Of a DNA stretch of 21,538 nucleotides, positions 1 through 8,141 are shown in pieces. Within the stretch, counting starts at the first letter, position 1; every line of letters starts with the position of its first letter. The translations under genes and the position numbers were made by a program. The notes under the pieces are model-generated. The model searched no databases. It was not told the DNA's origin and worked only from the letters and a program-made list of their open reading frames with translations. Origin of the DNA: a virus; the IMG/VR virus record IMGVR_UViG_3300022934_003703, positions 1 through 21,538 of that record; one strand, given 5' to 3'.

Positions 1-756
1 CAAGGTTGGGTACATCAAAATAGTGGGCGTACCCCTCATTTAATGTTTAGACGTAAAGTAATTAACGAACAGCGTGTACACGGAGGACATACTCTTGCAA
101 TTGACAGTAATTTATTTTTATATAAAAATACTAACAATCCTTTAAAGTATCTTCGTTTTAGTTTAAATGATATATTTCCTACTACTGGCAACTACTTTAC
201 AGACAACGTAGATCCTAATAGATGGAGACAAATTAAACAAGATTATAATATGGATCTTCAACCTTGGAGAGAAAATGGTAATCATATATTAATTTGCTTA
301 CAAAGAAACGGCGGCTGGAGCATGGGCGAAGTTGATGTAATGCAATGGTGTAACTATACGATTAAACGGTTGCGTAAATTTACAGATAGGCCCATTGTAG
401 TTAGGGCGCACCCCGGAGATAGAAGAGCCAAAGACTATTTAAAAATACATTGGCCTAATGTGATTGTAAGTAAAAATCCTAATATAACAGATGATTTTAT
501 TAATTGCTGGGCTGTTATAACGTATAATAGTTCACCTGGTGTTGCAGCAGCAATAGAAGGAATACCTGTATTTGTTACAGATCCCGAACCAAAAGTAAGT
601 CAAGCATACGAAATAGCAAACATAGATTTGAAAAGAATTGAGCAACCAGCAACACCTGATAGAACAGACTGGATTAACAAAATAGCAATGTGTCATTTTA
701 ATTATAAAGACCTAAGTCAGGGTACAGCCTGGAATATTATAAAGGAGTACCTATGA
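1..756 (+). CDS. GT-B-like sugar-transfer protein, 5' end outside window
   Basis: The frame is open from base 1, so the first in-window ATG (43) is probably internal and the gene is partial at its 5' end. The visible 251 residues end in a conserved block: PWRENGNHILIC, then RPIVVRAHPGDRR, then ITYNSSPGVAAAIEGIPVFV. This resembles the nucleotide-sugar-binding half of GT-B glycosyltransferases and capsule-synthesis proteins, where a His-Pro and a Ser-Ser-x-Gly turn line the site. The gene at 2460 has the same blocks in the same order, so the two are paralogs. A role in modifying host surface sugars or virion glycans is inference. The stop overlaps the next start as ATGA, and the AAGGAG before that start lies inside this gene. 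Donor and acceptor cannot be read from the sequence. Confidence 0.6.
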   Translation, partial: QGWVHQNSGRTPHLMFRRKVINEQRVHGGHTLAIDSNLFLYKNTNNPLKYLRFSLNDIFPTTGNYFTDNVDPNRWRQIKQDYNMDLQPWRENGNHILICLQRNGGWSMGEVDVMQWCNYTIKRLRKFTDRPIVVRAHPGDRRAKDYLKIHWPNVIVSKNPNITDDFINCWAVITYNSSPGVAAAIEGIPVFVTDPEPKVSQAYEIANIDLKRIEQPATPDRTDWINKIAMCHFNYKDLSQGTAWNIIKEYL

Positions 757-1565
757 ACACAATTAGTGTAATTACAACTTTTAACAAACGAGGACTAGAA
801 AAATACGGTCAACGTATGATAAACAGTTTTTCTAAAAATTGGCCAAAGAATGTAAAACTATATGTCTATGCAGAAGATTGTGAGCCAACAATTCCTAGCG
901 AGAATGTAATTGTTTTAGATCAAAATTCTACATGTAAAGACTTAGTTAGATTTAAAGAAAAATGGAAAGATGTTCCAAAAGCTAACGGAGATGTTACAAA
1001 GGATCCTATTCGTAGCAGACGTAAAGATGCAGGTAAAGGATTCAAATGGGACGCTGTAAGATTTAGTCACAAAGTTTATTCTATATTCCATTGTGCAGAA
1101 ATATGTAATACTGATTGGTTAATGTGGATGGATGCTGATATGTATTGCCACAGTCCAATTGATTACGAAACTCTACTGTCGTTACATCAAGACGATGCAG
1201 ACTTGTGTTATATTGGGAGAGAACGCAAATGGCCCGAATGCGGACTGTATAGTGTTAATCTAACAACTAAAATGGGCAATATGTTTTTAAAGAAATTTAA
1301 ATGGGTCTACGAAAATGCAGATGACGGTATCTTTCAAATGTCAGAGTGGCACGATAGTTTTGTGTTTGAAGAAGTAAGAAAACAATTAAAAATGAAGTCG
1401 CAAAACTGGGGAGCAGGTATTGTTAGAGGCGAAGGCCATCCTTTGATTAACAGCGTTTGGGGAGCATATTTAGATCATTTAAAGGGCGGCAGAAAAGATG
1501 AAGGTAAAAGTCGTAAAACAGATTTGCTTCGACCTCGGAGCGAAGAATACTGGAGAACAATATGA
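753..1565 (+). CDS. GT-A-fold glycosyltransferase-like protein
   Basis: This 270-residue protein has the layout of a nucleotide-diphospho-sugar transferase. It opens with a beta strand and loop (ISVITTFNKRG). WMDADM sits at about residues 125-130, where D127 and D129 form the DxD motif that binds metal and the sugar nucleotide in GT-A enzymes. A later HLKGG matches a typical C-terminal metal-side histidine. It is clearly related to its downstream neighbour, which has WMDAD in the same place. AAGGAG at 742-747 precedes the ATG, and the start overlaps the upstream stop by four bases. There is no signal peptide or membrane segment, so it should act in the cytoplasm. The sugar and acceptor are unknown. 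Confidence 0.65.
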   Translation: MNTISVITTFNKRGLEKYGQRMINSFSKNWPKNVKLYVYAEDCEPTIPSENVIVLDQNSTCKDLVRFKEKWKDVPKANGDVTKDPIRSRRKDAGKGFKWDAVRFSHKVYSIFHCAEICNTDWLMWMDADMYCHSPIDYETLLSLHQDDADLCYIGRERKWPECGLYSVNLTTKMGNMFLKKFKWVYENADDGIFQMSEWHDSFVFEEVRKQLKMKSQNWGAGIVRGEGHPLINSVWGAYLDHLKGGRKDEGKSRKTDLLRPRSEEYWRTI

Positions 1566-2470
1566 ACGATCAAGTTTGGAGACCAAAGACAAGATATATT
1601 GAAGGACAATTTGTTCAATACGACGATGCATTTTGGAGATGCACGAATTCGCATATTAGTAGCGATTCATTTAATAAAGTTAACTGGGGCAAAGTAAAAA
1701 TCGGGCAAAAGCCTAAGGAAAGAGAAATTATGACAAAAGCAAAATATGAAGTAATAACTAGTATGAATAATACATATTACAATAAAACTGGTCGGCCGTT
1801 CCTAAGAAGTTTTAGCAAATACTTTGGATTTATATGTGACATTCATGTGTACAACGAAGGACTATTTGAACCAAAGGCAAAGAACCTAGTAACCGAAGGT
1901 TGGGATTTAGGTCCTGAATTTGTTAAATTTCAAAAAAGACACAAAAATGAAAAAGTAAAAACATTTGCTAAAAAAGGCTTCAGCATTATACATGCAATGA
2001 ATAATATTGACTGTGATAGATTGATTTGGATGGATGCTGACACATTACTTGTTGAAGACTTTAATACACAGTTGCTCGATATGATTGCTCCTAATGATGT
2101 TCTTAGTACCCATTTTAGTGTGTGGCACGAACATAACGGAAAAGAATATCATAGTTGCGAAACTGGGTTCTTTATTTTAAATAAACGTCATCCAGGATTT
2201 AACGAATTTAAAGATGTATATACACGCATCTATACAAAGGACGAAACTAGTGAACTTAGACGTTTTTATGACGGGGAAGTATATGGCAGAACTGTTGATA
2301 TACTAGCAGCTCGGGGTCATAAAATGCTAAATCTAAATCCAGGAAAACACAAAACACCGTTTAGTAGAAGTGTTATTGGCCCATATATACAACACTTTAA
2401 AGCAGGACTAAAAGAGCGTGTCAACTTTGATGGCATAGAAGCTGAAATGGCTGCGGAAGATGAAGTTTAG
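1562..2470 (+). CDS. GT-A glycosyltransferase with N-terminal CBM5/12-like module
   Basis: 302 residues in two parts. Residues 1-45 resemble a chitin-binding type 3 (CBM5/12) module: W6, Y12 followed by EG, a VQY strand, W25-R-C27, H31, F37 and W42 follow the usual W..Y..G..V.Y..W.C..H....F....W spacing. From about residue 57 a GT-A domain begins, with WMDAD at 156-160 (DxD at D158 and D160) and a C-terminal HFKAG. The upstream neighbour has the GT domain without this module. An in-frame ATG at residue 57 has its own purine-rich leader, so a shorter product is possible. The main start has GGAG six bases upstream and overlaps the previous stop as ATGA. The module probably binds a polysaccharide or glycan acceptor; that is inference. 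Confidence 0.6.
   Translation: MNDQVWRPKTRYIEGQFVQYDDAFWRCTNSHISSDSFNKVNWGKVKIGQKPKEREIMTKAKYEVITSMNNTYYNKTGRPFLRSFSKYFGFICDIHVYNEGLFEPKAKNLVTEGWDLGPEFVKFQKRHKNEKVKTFAKKGFSIIHAMNNIDCDRLIWMDADTLLVEDFNTQLLDMIAPNDVLSTHFSVWHEHNGKEYHSCETGFFILNKRHPGFNEFKDVYTRIYTKDETSELRRFYDGEVYGRTVDILAARGHKMLNLNPGKHKTPFSRSVIGPYIQHFKAGLKERVNFDGIEAEMAAEDEV
1715..1732 (+). promoter_or_regulatory. possible internal ribosome binding site and start
   Basis: AAGGA at 1715-1719 lies 10 bases before an in-frame ATG at 1730. Starting here would give a glycosyltransferase domain of about 246 residues without the carbohydrate-binding module, close to the architecture of the upstream paralog. This is only a sequence-based possibility. 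Confidence 0.3.
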
Positions 2471-3314
2471 TCTATGGACGCAAAATGGCGCACTCAATAG
2501 TAAACCAGTTTTTGATGCCTTTGCTAATGGGCTTATGGCTACTGGTCATGATGTTGTTTGGAATGACAATGTATCTGATGTTGATGTTATTTGGAGTGTT
2601 CTTTGGAATGGTAGAATGGGTCCGAATAAAAATATCTGGCAACGGAACGTGGCACAATCCAAACCGACCGTGGTCTTAGAAGTAGGCGGAATCAAAAGAG
2701 GAACAACATGGAAGGTAGGTTTAAATGGAATCAATAGAGATGCTTTTTTTGGCGATGGCGGTAATGATAGCAGTAGGGCTGAACGACTCGGACTCAGATT
2801 AAAGCCTTGGAATAACAAAGGCGAATACATTTTAATATGTGGCCAACACGATAAAAGTTTACAGTGGCAAGGCATGCCACGTATGAGTACATGGGTAATG
2901 GATACTATTGAAACTATTCAATTACACAGCAAACGACCTATTATATTTCGCCCACATCCTAGATGTAGACTAGATGCAATAGAACACCAATATAAAAATG
3001 TTAGACGACAAGATCCTGTACAGATAGCCGGAACATATGATGATTTTGATATGCGGTTCTCTAATGTATGGGCAACAATAAGTTATTCTAGCAATCCTGG
3101 CATACATAGCATAATTAATGGTATTCCTGCATTTGTAAGCACACATAGTTTAGCATACGAAGCTGCTAATGATATCGACTTTTTACACGATATAGAAAAT
3201 CCTATACGACCTGATAGACAACAATGGTTAAACGACTATGCTTGGACAGAGTTTACCCTAGAAGAAATTTCTACAGGTTTACCTATTAAACGCTTGACTT
3301 CTAAGCTCATTTAA
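2460..3314 (+). CDS. GT-B-like sugar-transfer protein, paralog of the first gene
   Basis: 284 residues, complete. The N-terminal half (LWTQNGALNSKPVFDAFANG, then strands ending in VDVIWSVLW) looks like a Rossmann-type acceptor domain. The C-terminal half holds KPWNNKGEYILIC, RPIIFRPHPRCR, ATISYSSNPGIHSIINGIP and YEAAN, matching the gene at the left edge block for block. This supports a GT-B or capsule-synthesis-like fold. The start at 2460 overlaps the previous gene by 11 bases and has only a weak GGAAG close by, so translation may depend on coupling. The last codons contain the -35 element of the next promoter. A function in sugar transfer is likely; the substrate is not visible. Confidence 0.55.
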   Translation: MKFSLWTQNGALNSKPVFDAFANGLMATGHDVVWNDNVSDVDVIWSVLWNGRMGPNKNIWQRNVAQSKPTVVLEVGGIKRGTTWKVGLNGINRDAFFGDGGNDSSRAERLGLRLKPWNNKGEYILICGQHDKSLQWQGMPRMSTWVMDTIETIQLHSKRPIIFRPHPRCRLDAIEHQYKNVRRQDPVQIAGTYDDFDMRFSNVWATISYSSNPGIHSIINGIPAFVSTHSLAYEAANDIDFLHDIENPIRPDRQQWLNDYAWTEFTLEEISTGLPIKRLTSKLI

Positions 3315-3322
3315 GTTATACT
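3294..3322 (+). promoter_or_regulatory. sigma70-type promoter, near-leaderless
   Basis: TTGACT (3294-3299) and TATACT (3317-3322) are separated by exactly 17 bases. The ATG of the next gene starts at 3329, seven bases after the end of the -10 box, so the predicted transcript would begin at or within a base or two of the start codon. No Shine-Dalgarno sequence is available to that start. The -35 box lies in the last codons of the upstream gene. Confidence 0.7.
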
Positions 3323-3328
3323 ATACGT

Positions 3329-4588
3329 ATGACTAATAAAGCAAACACCATAGAAGATCTTCTTGAAATCTTAGCAGGCCTTGTAAGTGGCCCAAAAATT
3401 GAGATTGATAAATCTGATGCAACTATCATGTATAGTATTGCAAGACAGGTTTTTAAAGGTACTGCATTAACTGATCGACAGTTTGACCTTGTAAAAGAAA
3501 AATTACAATCATATAAAGAACAATATGTTTCATCAGGATATGAATTTGACTTTGCAATTCAAAATTTACGTATGCCCTTACGTGAAATTGATCGCAGCAA
3601 ATATATTAAGATTGTTTCGCATAGTGAAATGGTTGACGATAATATATACGAATCTTACAAGCAAGATTGGAAATGGATTAAAGTAAGATTTCCTTTTAGT
3701 AAAAAACTTATAATAGAAATTGAAAACATTTCAAAAAATCCATCTGAATATTATCATGCTAAAGGATCACACGAACATTACTTTGTATTAAACGAAACTA
3801 CTACCGTATCTATTATTGATGCATTTAAAAATAAAAGTTTTGAAATAGATACAGAATTATTAGATTGGTATGAAAAGATTCAAGAAATGAAAACAAATAA
3901 AAATAATTATGTACCTGGAATATACAATTATAAATTAGAAAATCTCAATGAACGTGCAATCAATTATATGGTATCGAGCCTAGGCAAACCTACAGTTGAT
4001 AATTTGTCTATGTATAAAGATCGTAGTACCAAGTTAGGTCTAGAGTACTTTGACGAAGACGAGTTAGATACTAGTATCAATATGCTTACAACACTGTCAC
4101 AAAAAGTTGTTAGACGAGATAAATCACATGTACTTGTTAACAGTAAACAATTTAATACAAACAATCTTTGTGAAACTCTGCTTGAGCTAGATAGATTTCC
4201 ATTGTTAGTTGTTCTACCAGAAGCAACACCTTTAGAACCATTATATCAAATACATTCTGGATTATCTGGATTCATTGAGTCGTCAGAGTCTAGTGTATTG
4301 TTTAGATTAGATACACATGCAAATTATGAATTTAATTCATATGTTAAACAACATAATCTAAATTCTTCACTTGACAAATCATTGAAAGTAGTGTATATTA
4401 ATAACAATAAAGTACCAAAGCCATTAATTAAATCAGGATGGCAGGCACTTACAGTGTTAATGATGGGGAGTATAAGACCTTCGTCTAATGTTCAAACATA
4501 CATTAACGAAGCAGATTTGGTTATTCATTATGATGAAACTGCAAGTCAAATAATGAGACACCAACACCAAGGAATACAAGAATTATAA
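3329..4588 (+). CDS. unrecognised phage protein upstream of uvsW
   Basis: 419 residues, not assigned to a family. It begins with a helical segment (TIEDLLEILAGLV), followed by KGTALTDRQFDLVKEKL, the kind of short helix-turn motif seen in many phage replication accessory proteins. There is no Walker A motif, zinc cluster, signal peptide or membrane segment. The C-terminal third reads as alternating strands and helices (FPLLVVLPEA, KSLKVVYINN, ADLVIHYDE), suggesting an alpha/beta domain. It has its own promoter, and its stop shares one base with the uvsW start (TAATG), so the two are probably co-expressed. A role in recombination or replication beside UvsW is inference from position only. Confidence 0.6.
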   Translation: MTNKANTIEDLLEILAGLVSGPKIEIDKSDATIMYSIARQVFKGTALTDRQFDLVKEKLQSYKEQYVSSGYEFDFAIQNLRMPLREIDRSKYIKIVSHSEMVDDNIYESYKQDWKWIKVRFPFSKKLIIEIENISKNPSEYYHAKGSHEHYFVLNETTTVSIIDAFKNKSFEIDTELLDWYEKIQEMKTNKNNYVPGIYNYKLENLNERAINYMVSSLGKPTVDNLSMYKDRSTKLGLEYFDEDELDTSINMLTTLSQKVVRRDKSHVLVNSKQFNTNNLCETLLELDRFPLLVVLPEATPLEPLYQIHSGLSGFIESSESSVLFRLDTHANYEFNSYVKQHNLNSSLDKSLKVVYINNNKVPKPLIKSGWQALTVLMMGSIRPSSNVQTYINEADLVIHYDETASQIMRHQHQGIQEL

Positions 4589-6051
4589 TGGCAAGTTGCA
4601 GATTAATAATTGAAGATGAAGTAAACATCAAACTGGAAGGATTAGAAGTTGACGTCAGACGTAAACTTAGTAATGCACTCAAGTTCGAAGTGCCTTATGC
4701 ACGATACATGCCTCAGTATAAGCTCGGGCGTTGGGATGGCAAAGTTGCTTTCTTTGGCATTGGCGGCACCGGCTACGTTAATCATCTTGATACTATTGTT
4801 GAAGTACTTACAAAAAATAATGTCCAAATAGTCGATATTGAAGACAATAGACATCCAGTACAGTTTAACTTTCCTACCATTACAGAATCATACTGGGCAG
4901 ACCAAGATGTAAGATGGCCTAAAGGACATCCGGCAGAAGGCGAGCTTATTATGTTGCGTGACTATCAAGTTACAGCAATCAACAACTTTCTACAAAACCC
5001 ACAGAGCTTGCAAGAGATTGCAACAGGCGCAGGTAAAACAATTACAACTGCAACACTGTCACATTTAAGTGAGCCGTACGGACGTAGTCTTGTTATTGTG
5101 CCTAACAAATCACTTGTTACACAAACAGAAGAAGACTATATCAATTGTGGGTTAGACGTAGGGGTGTACTTCGGAGACAGAAAAGAGTTAGGTAAGACTC
5201 ACACTATCTGTACTTGGCAGAGCTTGAACATCTTAGACAAGAAGTTTAAAGACGGCAGTGCAGTACTAAGTCTAGCAGAGTTCTTAGACGGTGTTAGCAC
5301 TATTATTGTTGACGAAGTACACCAAGCTAAAGCAGAAGTATTAAAGAATCTACTTACACGCAACCTACGCAATGCACCAATTCGCTGGGGCCTCACTGGA
5401 ACTGTTCCAAAAGAAAAGTTTGAGTTTGAATCAATCCACGCTTCATTAGGTCCAGTAATAGGAAGTATTACTGCAAAGGAATTGCAAGACAAAGGAGTTC
5501 TATCTAACTGTCACGTAAACATTTGTCAGTTATTAGACACACAGGCATTTACAGATTACCAGTCAGAATTAAAATATCTTGTTACTAATACAGATAGAAT
5601 TGACTACATAGGCAAACTATTAAACAATGTAAGGCAAGAAGGCAACACACTAATACTTGTAGATAGAATATCTGCAGGTGAAATGTTACAAGAACGCATA
5701 CCGGGATCAGTATTCGTTAAAGGTGATGTCAAACTAAAAGACAGAAAGGAAGCATATGACGAAATCAATGAAGCAGATAATCACGTGGTCATCGCTACGT
5801 ATGGTGTTGCTGCCGTTGGTATCAACATTCCTCGCATTTTTAATTTGGTACTTATTGAACCTGGTAAGTCTTTTGTTCGTGTAATACAATCTATCGGACG
5901 AGGAGTTCGAAAAGCAAAAGACAAAGACTTTGTGCAAATTTGGGATATTACATCAAGTTGCAAATTTGCTAAACGTCATTTAACACAACGTAAAAAATTC
6001 TATAAGGATGCACAGTATCCCTTTACTATAGAAAAAATTGACTGGAATTAA
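4588..6051 (+). CDS. uvsW: UvsW-type SF2 helicase
   Basis: 487 residues with the full superfamily 2 set. LRDYQ (about 123-127) acts as a Q-like motif, ATGAGKT (145-151) is Walker A, DEVH (242-245) is motif II, GLTGT (268-272) is motif III, TYGVAAVGIN (404-413) is motif V, and QSIGRGVR (434-441) is the arginine-finger motif VI. The N-terminal domain of about 100 residues fits the DNA-recognition part of T4 UvsW. In T4, UvsW unwinds branched DNA and R-loops and drives the switch from origin-dependent to recombination-dependent replication. The start is a TAATG overlap with the upstream gene, with AAGGA 14 bases away, so translational coupling is likely. The order of motifs and the length make this one of the safest calls in the window. 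Confidence 0.92.
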   Translation: MASCRLIIEDEVNIKLEGLEVDVRRKLSNALKFEVPYARYMPQYKLGRWDGKVAFFGIGGTGYVNHLDTIVEVLTKNNVQIVDIEDNRHPVQFNFPTITESYWADQDVRWPKGHPAEGELIMLRDYQVTAINNFLQNPQSLQEIATGAGKTITTATLSHLSEPYGRSLVIVPNKSLVTQTEEDYINCGLDVGVYFGDRKELGKTHTICTWQSLNILDKKFKDGSAVLSLAEFLDGVSTIIVDEVHQAKAEVLKNLLTRNLRNAPIRWGLTGTVPKEKFEFESIHASLGPVIGSITAKELQDKGVLSNCHVNICQLLDTQAFTDYQSELKYLVTNTDRIDYIGKLLNNVRQEGNTLILVDRISAGEMLQERIPGSVFVKGDVKLKDRKEAYDEINEADNHVVIATYGVAAVGINIPRIFNLVLIEPGKSFVRVIQSIGRGVRKAKDKDFVQIWDITSSCKFAKRHLTQRKKFYKDAQYPFTIEKIDWN

Positions 6052-6053
6052 AA

Positions 6054-6560
6054 ATGCAAATATTAACATTAGATAACACATGCTACAAATTAAAAAATTT
6101 ACCTGATGAATTAGAAGAAGAAATACATTTTAGTGTACTAGATAATTCAGATCCAAAAAATCCTGACTTCTTTTTTATTCCAATGATTTTTGTTGAATCA
6201 TTTAGTGCTCCTGCAATAGTAATGGAAATTAATGGAAAAGAAATTATGGTGCCAGTTGATTGGTGTATGGCTGTTGGTGATAGTTATAGCGGAAACGATT
6301 TAGAGATACTACCATTAACAAGTATTAATGACAGAGGCTTTGAAGCGTTTCTATTTAATCCAATATCTAGTTTTAAATTTGACTTTGGCGAAATTAAAGT
6401 TACTAATTTCTATAATGATGTTAAATGGTATTTTCCTAAAATGAAAAACGGTCAGCTCTTAGGAATACCTATTGACGATGGTCCAAAGCCATTGTGTGCA
6501 TATTTTGTAAAAGATATTAGTAGACAGAGTGAAGTTATAGATTATTCAGGATTATTGTAG
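6054..6560 (+). CDS. unrecognised acidic phage protein
   Basis: 168 residues with no family that I recognise. The composition is acidic and aromatic (DELEEEIHF, DFFFIPMIFVE, KWYFPKMKNG), with predicted beta strands and no catalytic signature, cysteine cluster or membrane segment. It starts two bases after the UvsW stop, with GGA nine bases upstream, and ends just before a strong AGGAG for the cupin gene. It could be a small regulatory or host-takeover protein of the uvsW transcript; nothing in the sequence decides this. The ORF is convincing because it fills the gap exactly between two clear genes in the same transcription direction. Confidence 0.6.
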   Translation: MQILTLDNTCYKLKNLPDELEEEIHFSVLDNSDPKNPDFFFIPMIFVESFSAPAIVMEINGKEIMVPVDWCMAVGDSYSGNDLEILPLTSINDRGFEAFLFNPISSFKFDFGEIKVTNFYNDVKWYFPKMKNGQLLGIPIDDGPKPLCAYFVKDISRQSEVIDYSGLL

Positions 6561-6570
6561 GAGAAAGGTT

Positions 6571-6939
6571 ATGACAATGAAAGCAGGAAAGATTTGGGGT
6601 CAGACAGAACTAATTCATGCTAACGGTGTACTTGAGTTTCACCGCATTGAATACAAAGCAGGATATAAGTGTTCAGAACATGAACACAAATACAAATGGA
6701 ACGGATTCTTTGTTGAATCGGGCAAAATGCTTGTCCGTGTTTGGCAAGATGCAGACCAAGAAGGATTAGTTGATGAAACTATTCTTGGCCCAGGAGAGTT
6801 CACGCAAGTGAAGCCTGGAAAAGTCCACCAGTTTGAAGGTTTGGAAGATGGAGTCGCTTTTGAACTTTACTGGGCGGAATTTAATCATGATGATATCGTG
6901 AGAAGAACAGTAGGCTCCGCAACAAAAGGAAAGAAGTAA
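6571..6939 (+). CDS. cupin-domain protein
   Basis: 122 residues forming a single cupin barrel. Motif 1 is around GYKCSEHEHKYKWNGFF then ESGK, giving the H-x-H pair and a following glutamate. Motif 2 is GEFTQVKPGKVHQFEG, with the P-G-x-x-H signature. The histidines and glutamate fit a metal site, as in small cupins that bind sugars or act as dioxygenases or isomerases. AGGAG at 6559-6563 is seven bases before the ATG at 6571, one of the best ribosome sites in the window; a second ATG at 6577 is possible. It lies directly before the YhhQ-type transporter. Whether the two work together is unknown, and the substrate cannot be told from the motifs. Confidence 0.75.
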   Translation: MTMKAGKIWGQTELIHANGVLEFHRIEYKAGYKCSEHEHKYKWNGFFVESGKMLVRVWQDADQEGLVDETILGPGEFTQVKPGKVHQFEGLEDGVAFELYWAEFNHDDIVRRTVGSATKGKK

Positions 6940-6942
6940 AAT

Positions 6943-7599
6943 ATGTTTACAAAACTACTAGAAGGTGTAGACAGAGCACTAGTTACTAAACTAGTAATCT
7001 TACACACATTAGTAATTGCAGTAAGTAATTACTTGGTTACAATTAGATTTGATTTATTCCCAGGAGCAGACTTGCCCTTGTTTGGATCATTTCCATTAGC
7101 GGCGGCAGCGTTTACGTTTCCGATCGTGGTTGTAGCAACTGACCTTACAGTACGTATGGTTGGTAAGGAAGCAGGTCGTGCTGTTGTAGCAATGGCTATT
7201 ATTCCTGCTATTATTGCATCAGTTCTTGTGCTATTAGCATTAGATGATCCACACGCATACAGAGTTGGTTTTGCAAGTGGTACTGCTTATGCTATTGGTA
7301 CAATGCTTGATGTATATGTATTCCAAGCAATCAGAGAACGTTCAAATGCATGGTGGGCAGCTCCGGCGATTTCAACTATCGCGGCTAACATTATTGACAC
7401 ATATTCATTCTTTTATGTGGCGTTTGCAGGTTCGCTTGATGCAGAAGGCAACCTATCATGGATTGGTGCTAACTGGCATGTTGTTGCACAAAACAATACA
7501 CTTACAAAAATTGTAGTTGGATTGATTGTGTTTTTACCAGCATACGGTGTATTACTACGTTACCTAAAAAGTAAAATGAGCGATACACAGGCAGGTTAA
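6943..7599 (+). CDS. yhhQ: YhhQ/VUT-family queuosine-precursor transporter
   Basis: 218 residues, near the usual length of E. coli YhhQ (about 220). It is strongly hydrophobic with about six membrane segments. Family hallmarks in order: FTFPIVVVATDLTVR, YRVGFASGTAYAIGTMLDVY, VFQAIRER, WWAAPAISTIAANIIDTYSF, and a C-terminal KIVVGLIVFLPAYGVLL. YhhQ imports preQ0 and preQ1, precursors of queuosine in tRNA and of 7-deazaguanine bases in DNA. Some phages carry 7-deazaguanine genes that protect their DNA from host restriction, and YhhQ homologs have been reported in phages. No QueC, QueD, QueE, QueF, FolE, DpdA or Tgt gene is visible in this window. The start follows the cupin stop by three bases, with AAGGA 12 bases upstream. 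Confidence 0.85.
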   Translation: MFTKLLEGVDRALVTKLVILHTLVIAVSNYLVTIRFDLFPGADLPLFGSFPLAAAAFTFPIVVVATDLTVRMVGKEAGRAVVAMAIIPAIIASVLVLLALDDPHAYRVGFASGTAYAIGTMLDVYVFQAIRERSNAWWAAPAISTIAANIIDTYSFFYVAFAGSLDAEGNLSWIGANWHVVAQNNTLTKIVVGLIVFLPAYGVLLRYLKSKMSDTQAG

Positions 7600-8141
7600 T
7601 GTACAGTAAATCGTATATTAAACAACTCCGAAGTCTTCACACTGACTCTAGTCGGCCACAAGGCTTCGGAGGTAAACCTAAGAAGCTAGGCAAATTCCAT
7701 ACATGGATGGATGCATGGAAGCCTAGCTCTCTGCTTGATTACGGATGCGGCAAAGGCCATGTACTTGCTGATATTCGAGATCAATATAAAAATACATTGT
7801 GTGAAGGCTATGATCCTGCTGTAAAGTTGTTTGAAGGATTGCCTAATAAAACATACGATTGCGTATTTTCAAATGATGTATTAGAACATATAGAACCTAA
7901 CTATGTTGAAGAAGTTCTAGAACATATTAACAGTTTAGCAAACAAATATATTTGGCTACGAATAGATACATTACCTGCTCGTAAAACTTTACCAGACGGT
8001 AGAAATGCACATATAACTTTAGAGTCGTCAGATTGGTGGCTAGAAAAAATTAATAAATGCATAGCCGGCGAAGTTGTCTATGACGAGCTAACTAGCAAAG
8101 GCAAGTATGATGTCGCAATCGAAAAAATTAATCCCCGGTGA
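7599..8141 (+). CDS. class I SAM-dependent methyltransferase
   Basis: 180 residues. LLDYGCGKGHVLADI (about 45-59) is motif I of class I methyltransferases. CEGYDPAV carries the acidic end of strand 2, and YDCVFSNDVLEHIEP is the typical D-V-L-E-H motif IV region of small-molecule and sugar or lipid methyltransferases. This argues against a DNA methylase, which would show DPPY or NPPF. It overlaps the transporter stop by one base (TAATG), and its C-terminus overlaps the next gene by 35 bases. The position between the transporter and KDO genes leaves two reasonable targets: a surface sugar, or a modified nucleoside. Neither can be chosen from sequence. Confidence 0.75.
   Translation: MYSKSYIKQLRSLHTDSSRPQGFGGKPKKLGKFHTWMDAWKPSSLLDYGCGKGHVLADIRDQYKNTLCEGYDPAVKLFEGLPNKTYDCVFSNDVLEHIEPNYVEEVLEHINSLANKYIWLRIDTLPARKTLPDGRNAHITLESSDWWLEKINKCIAGEVVYDELTSKGKYDVAIEKINPR

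Noticed and set aside
2485-2679. Hydrophobic 64-codon frame that looks like a membrane peptide
   Set aside because: Out-of-frame shadow of the GT-B-like gene; T-rich codons read in this frame give Leu and Met by composition.
6036-6070. TTGACT with TATTAA 17 bases downstream as a further promoter
   Set aside because: The -10-like box lies after the ATG at 6054, and its match is poor; it comes from UvsW's last codons.
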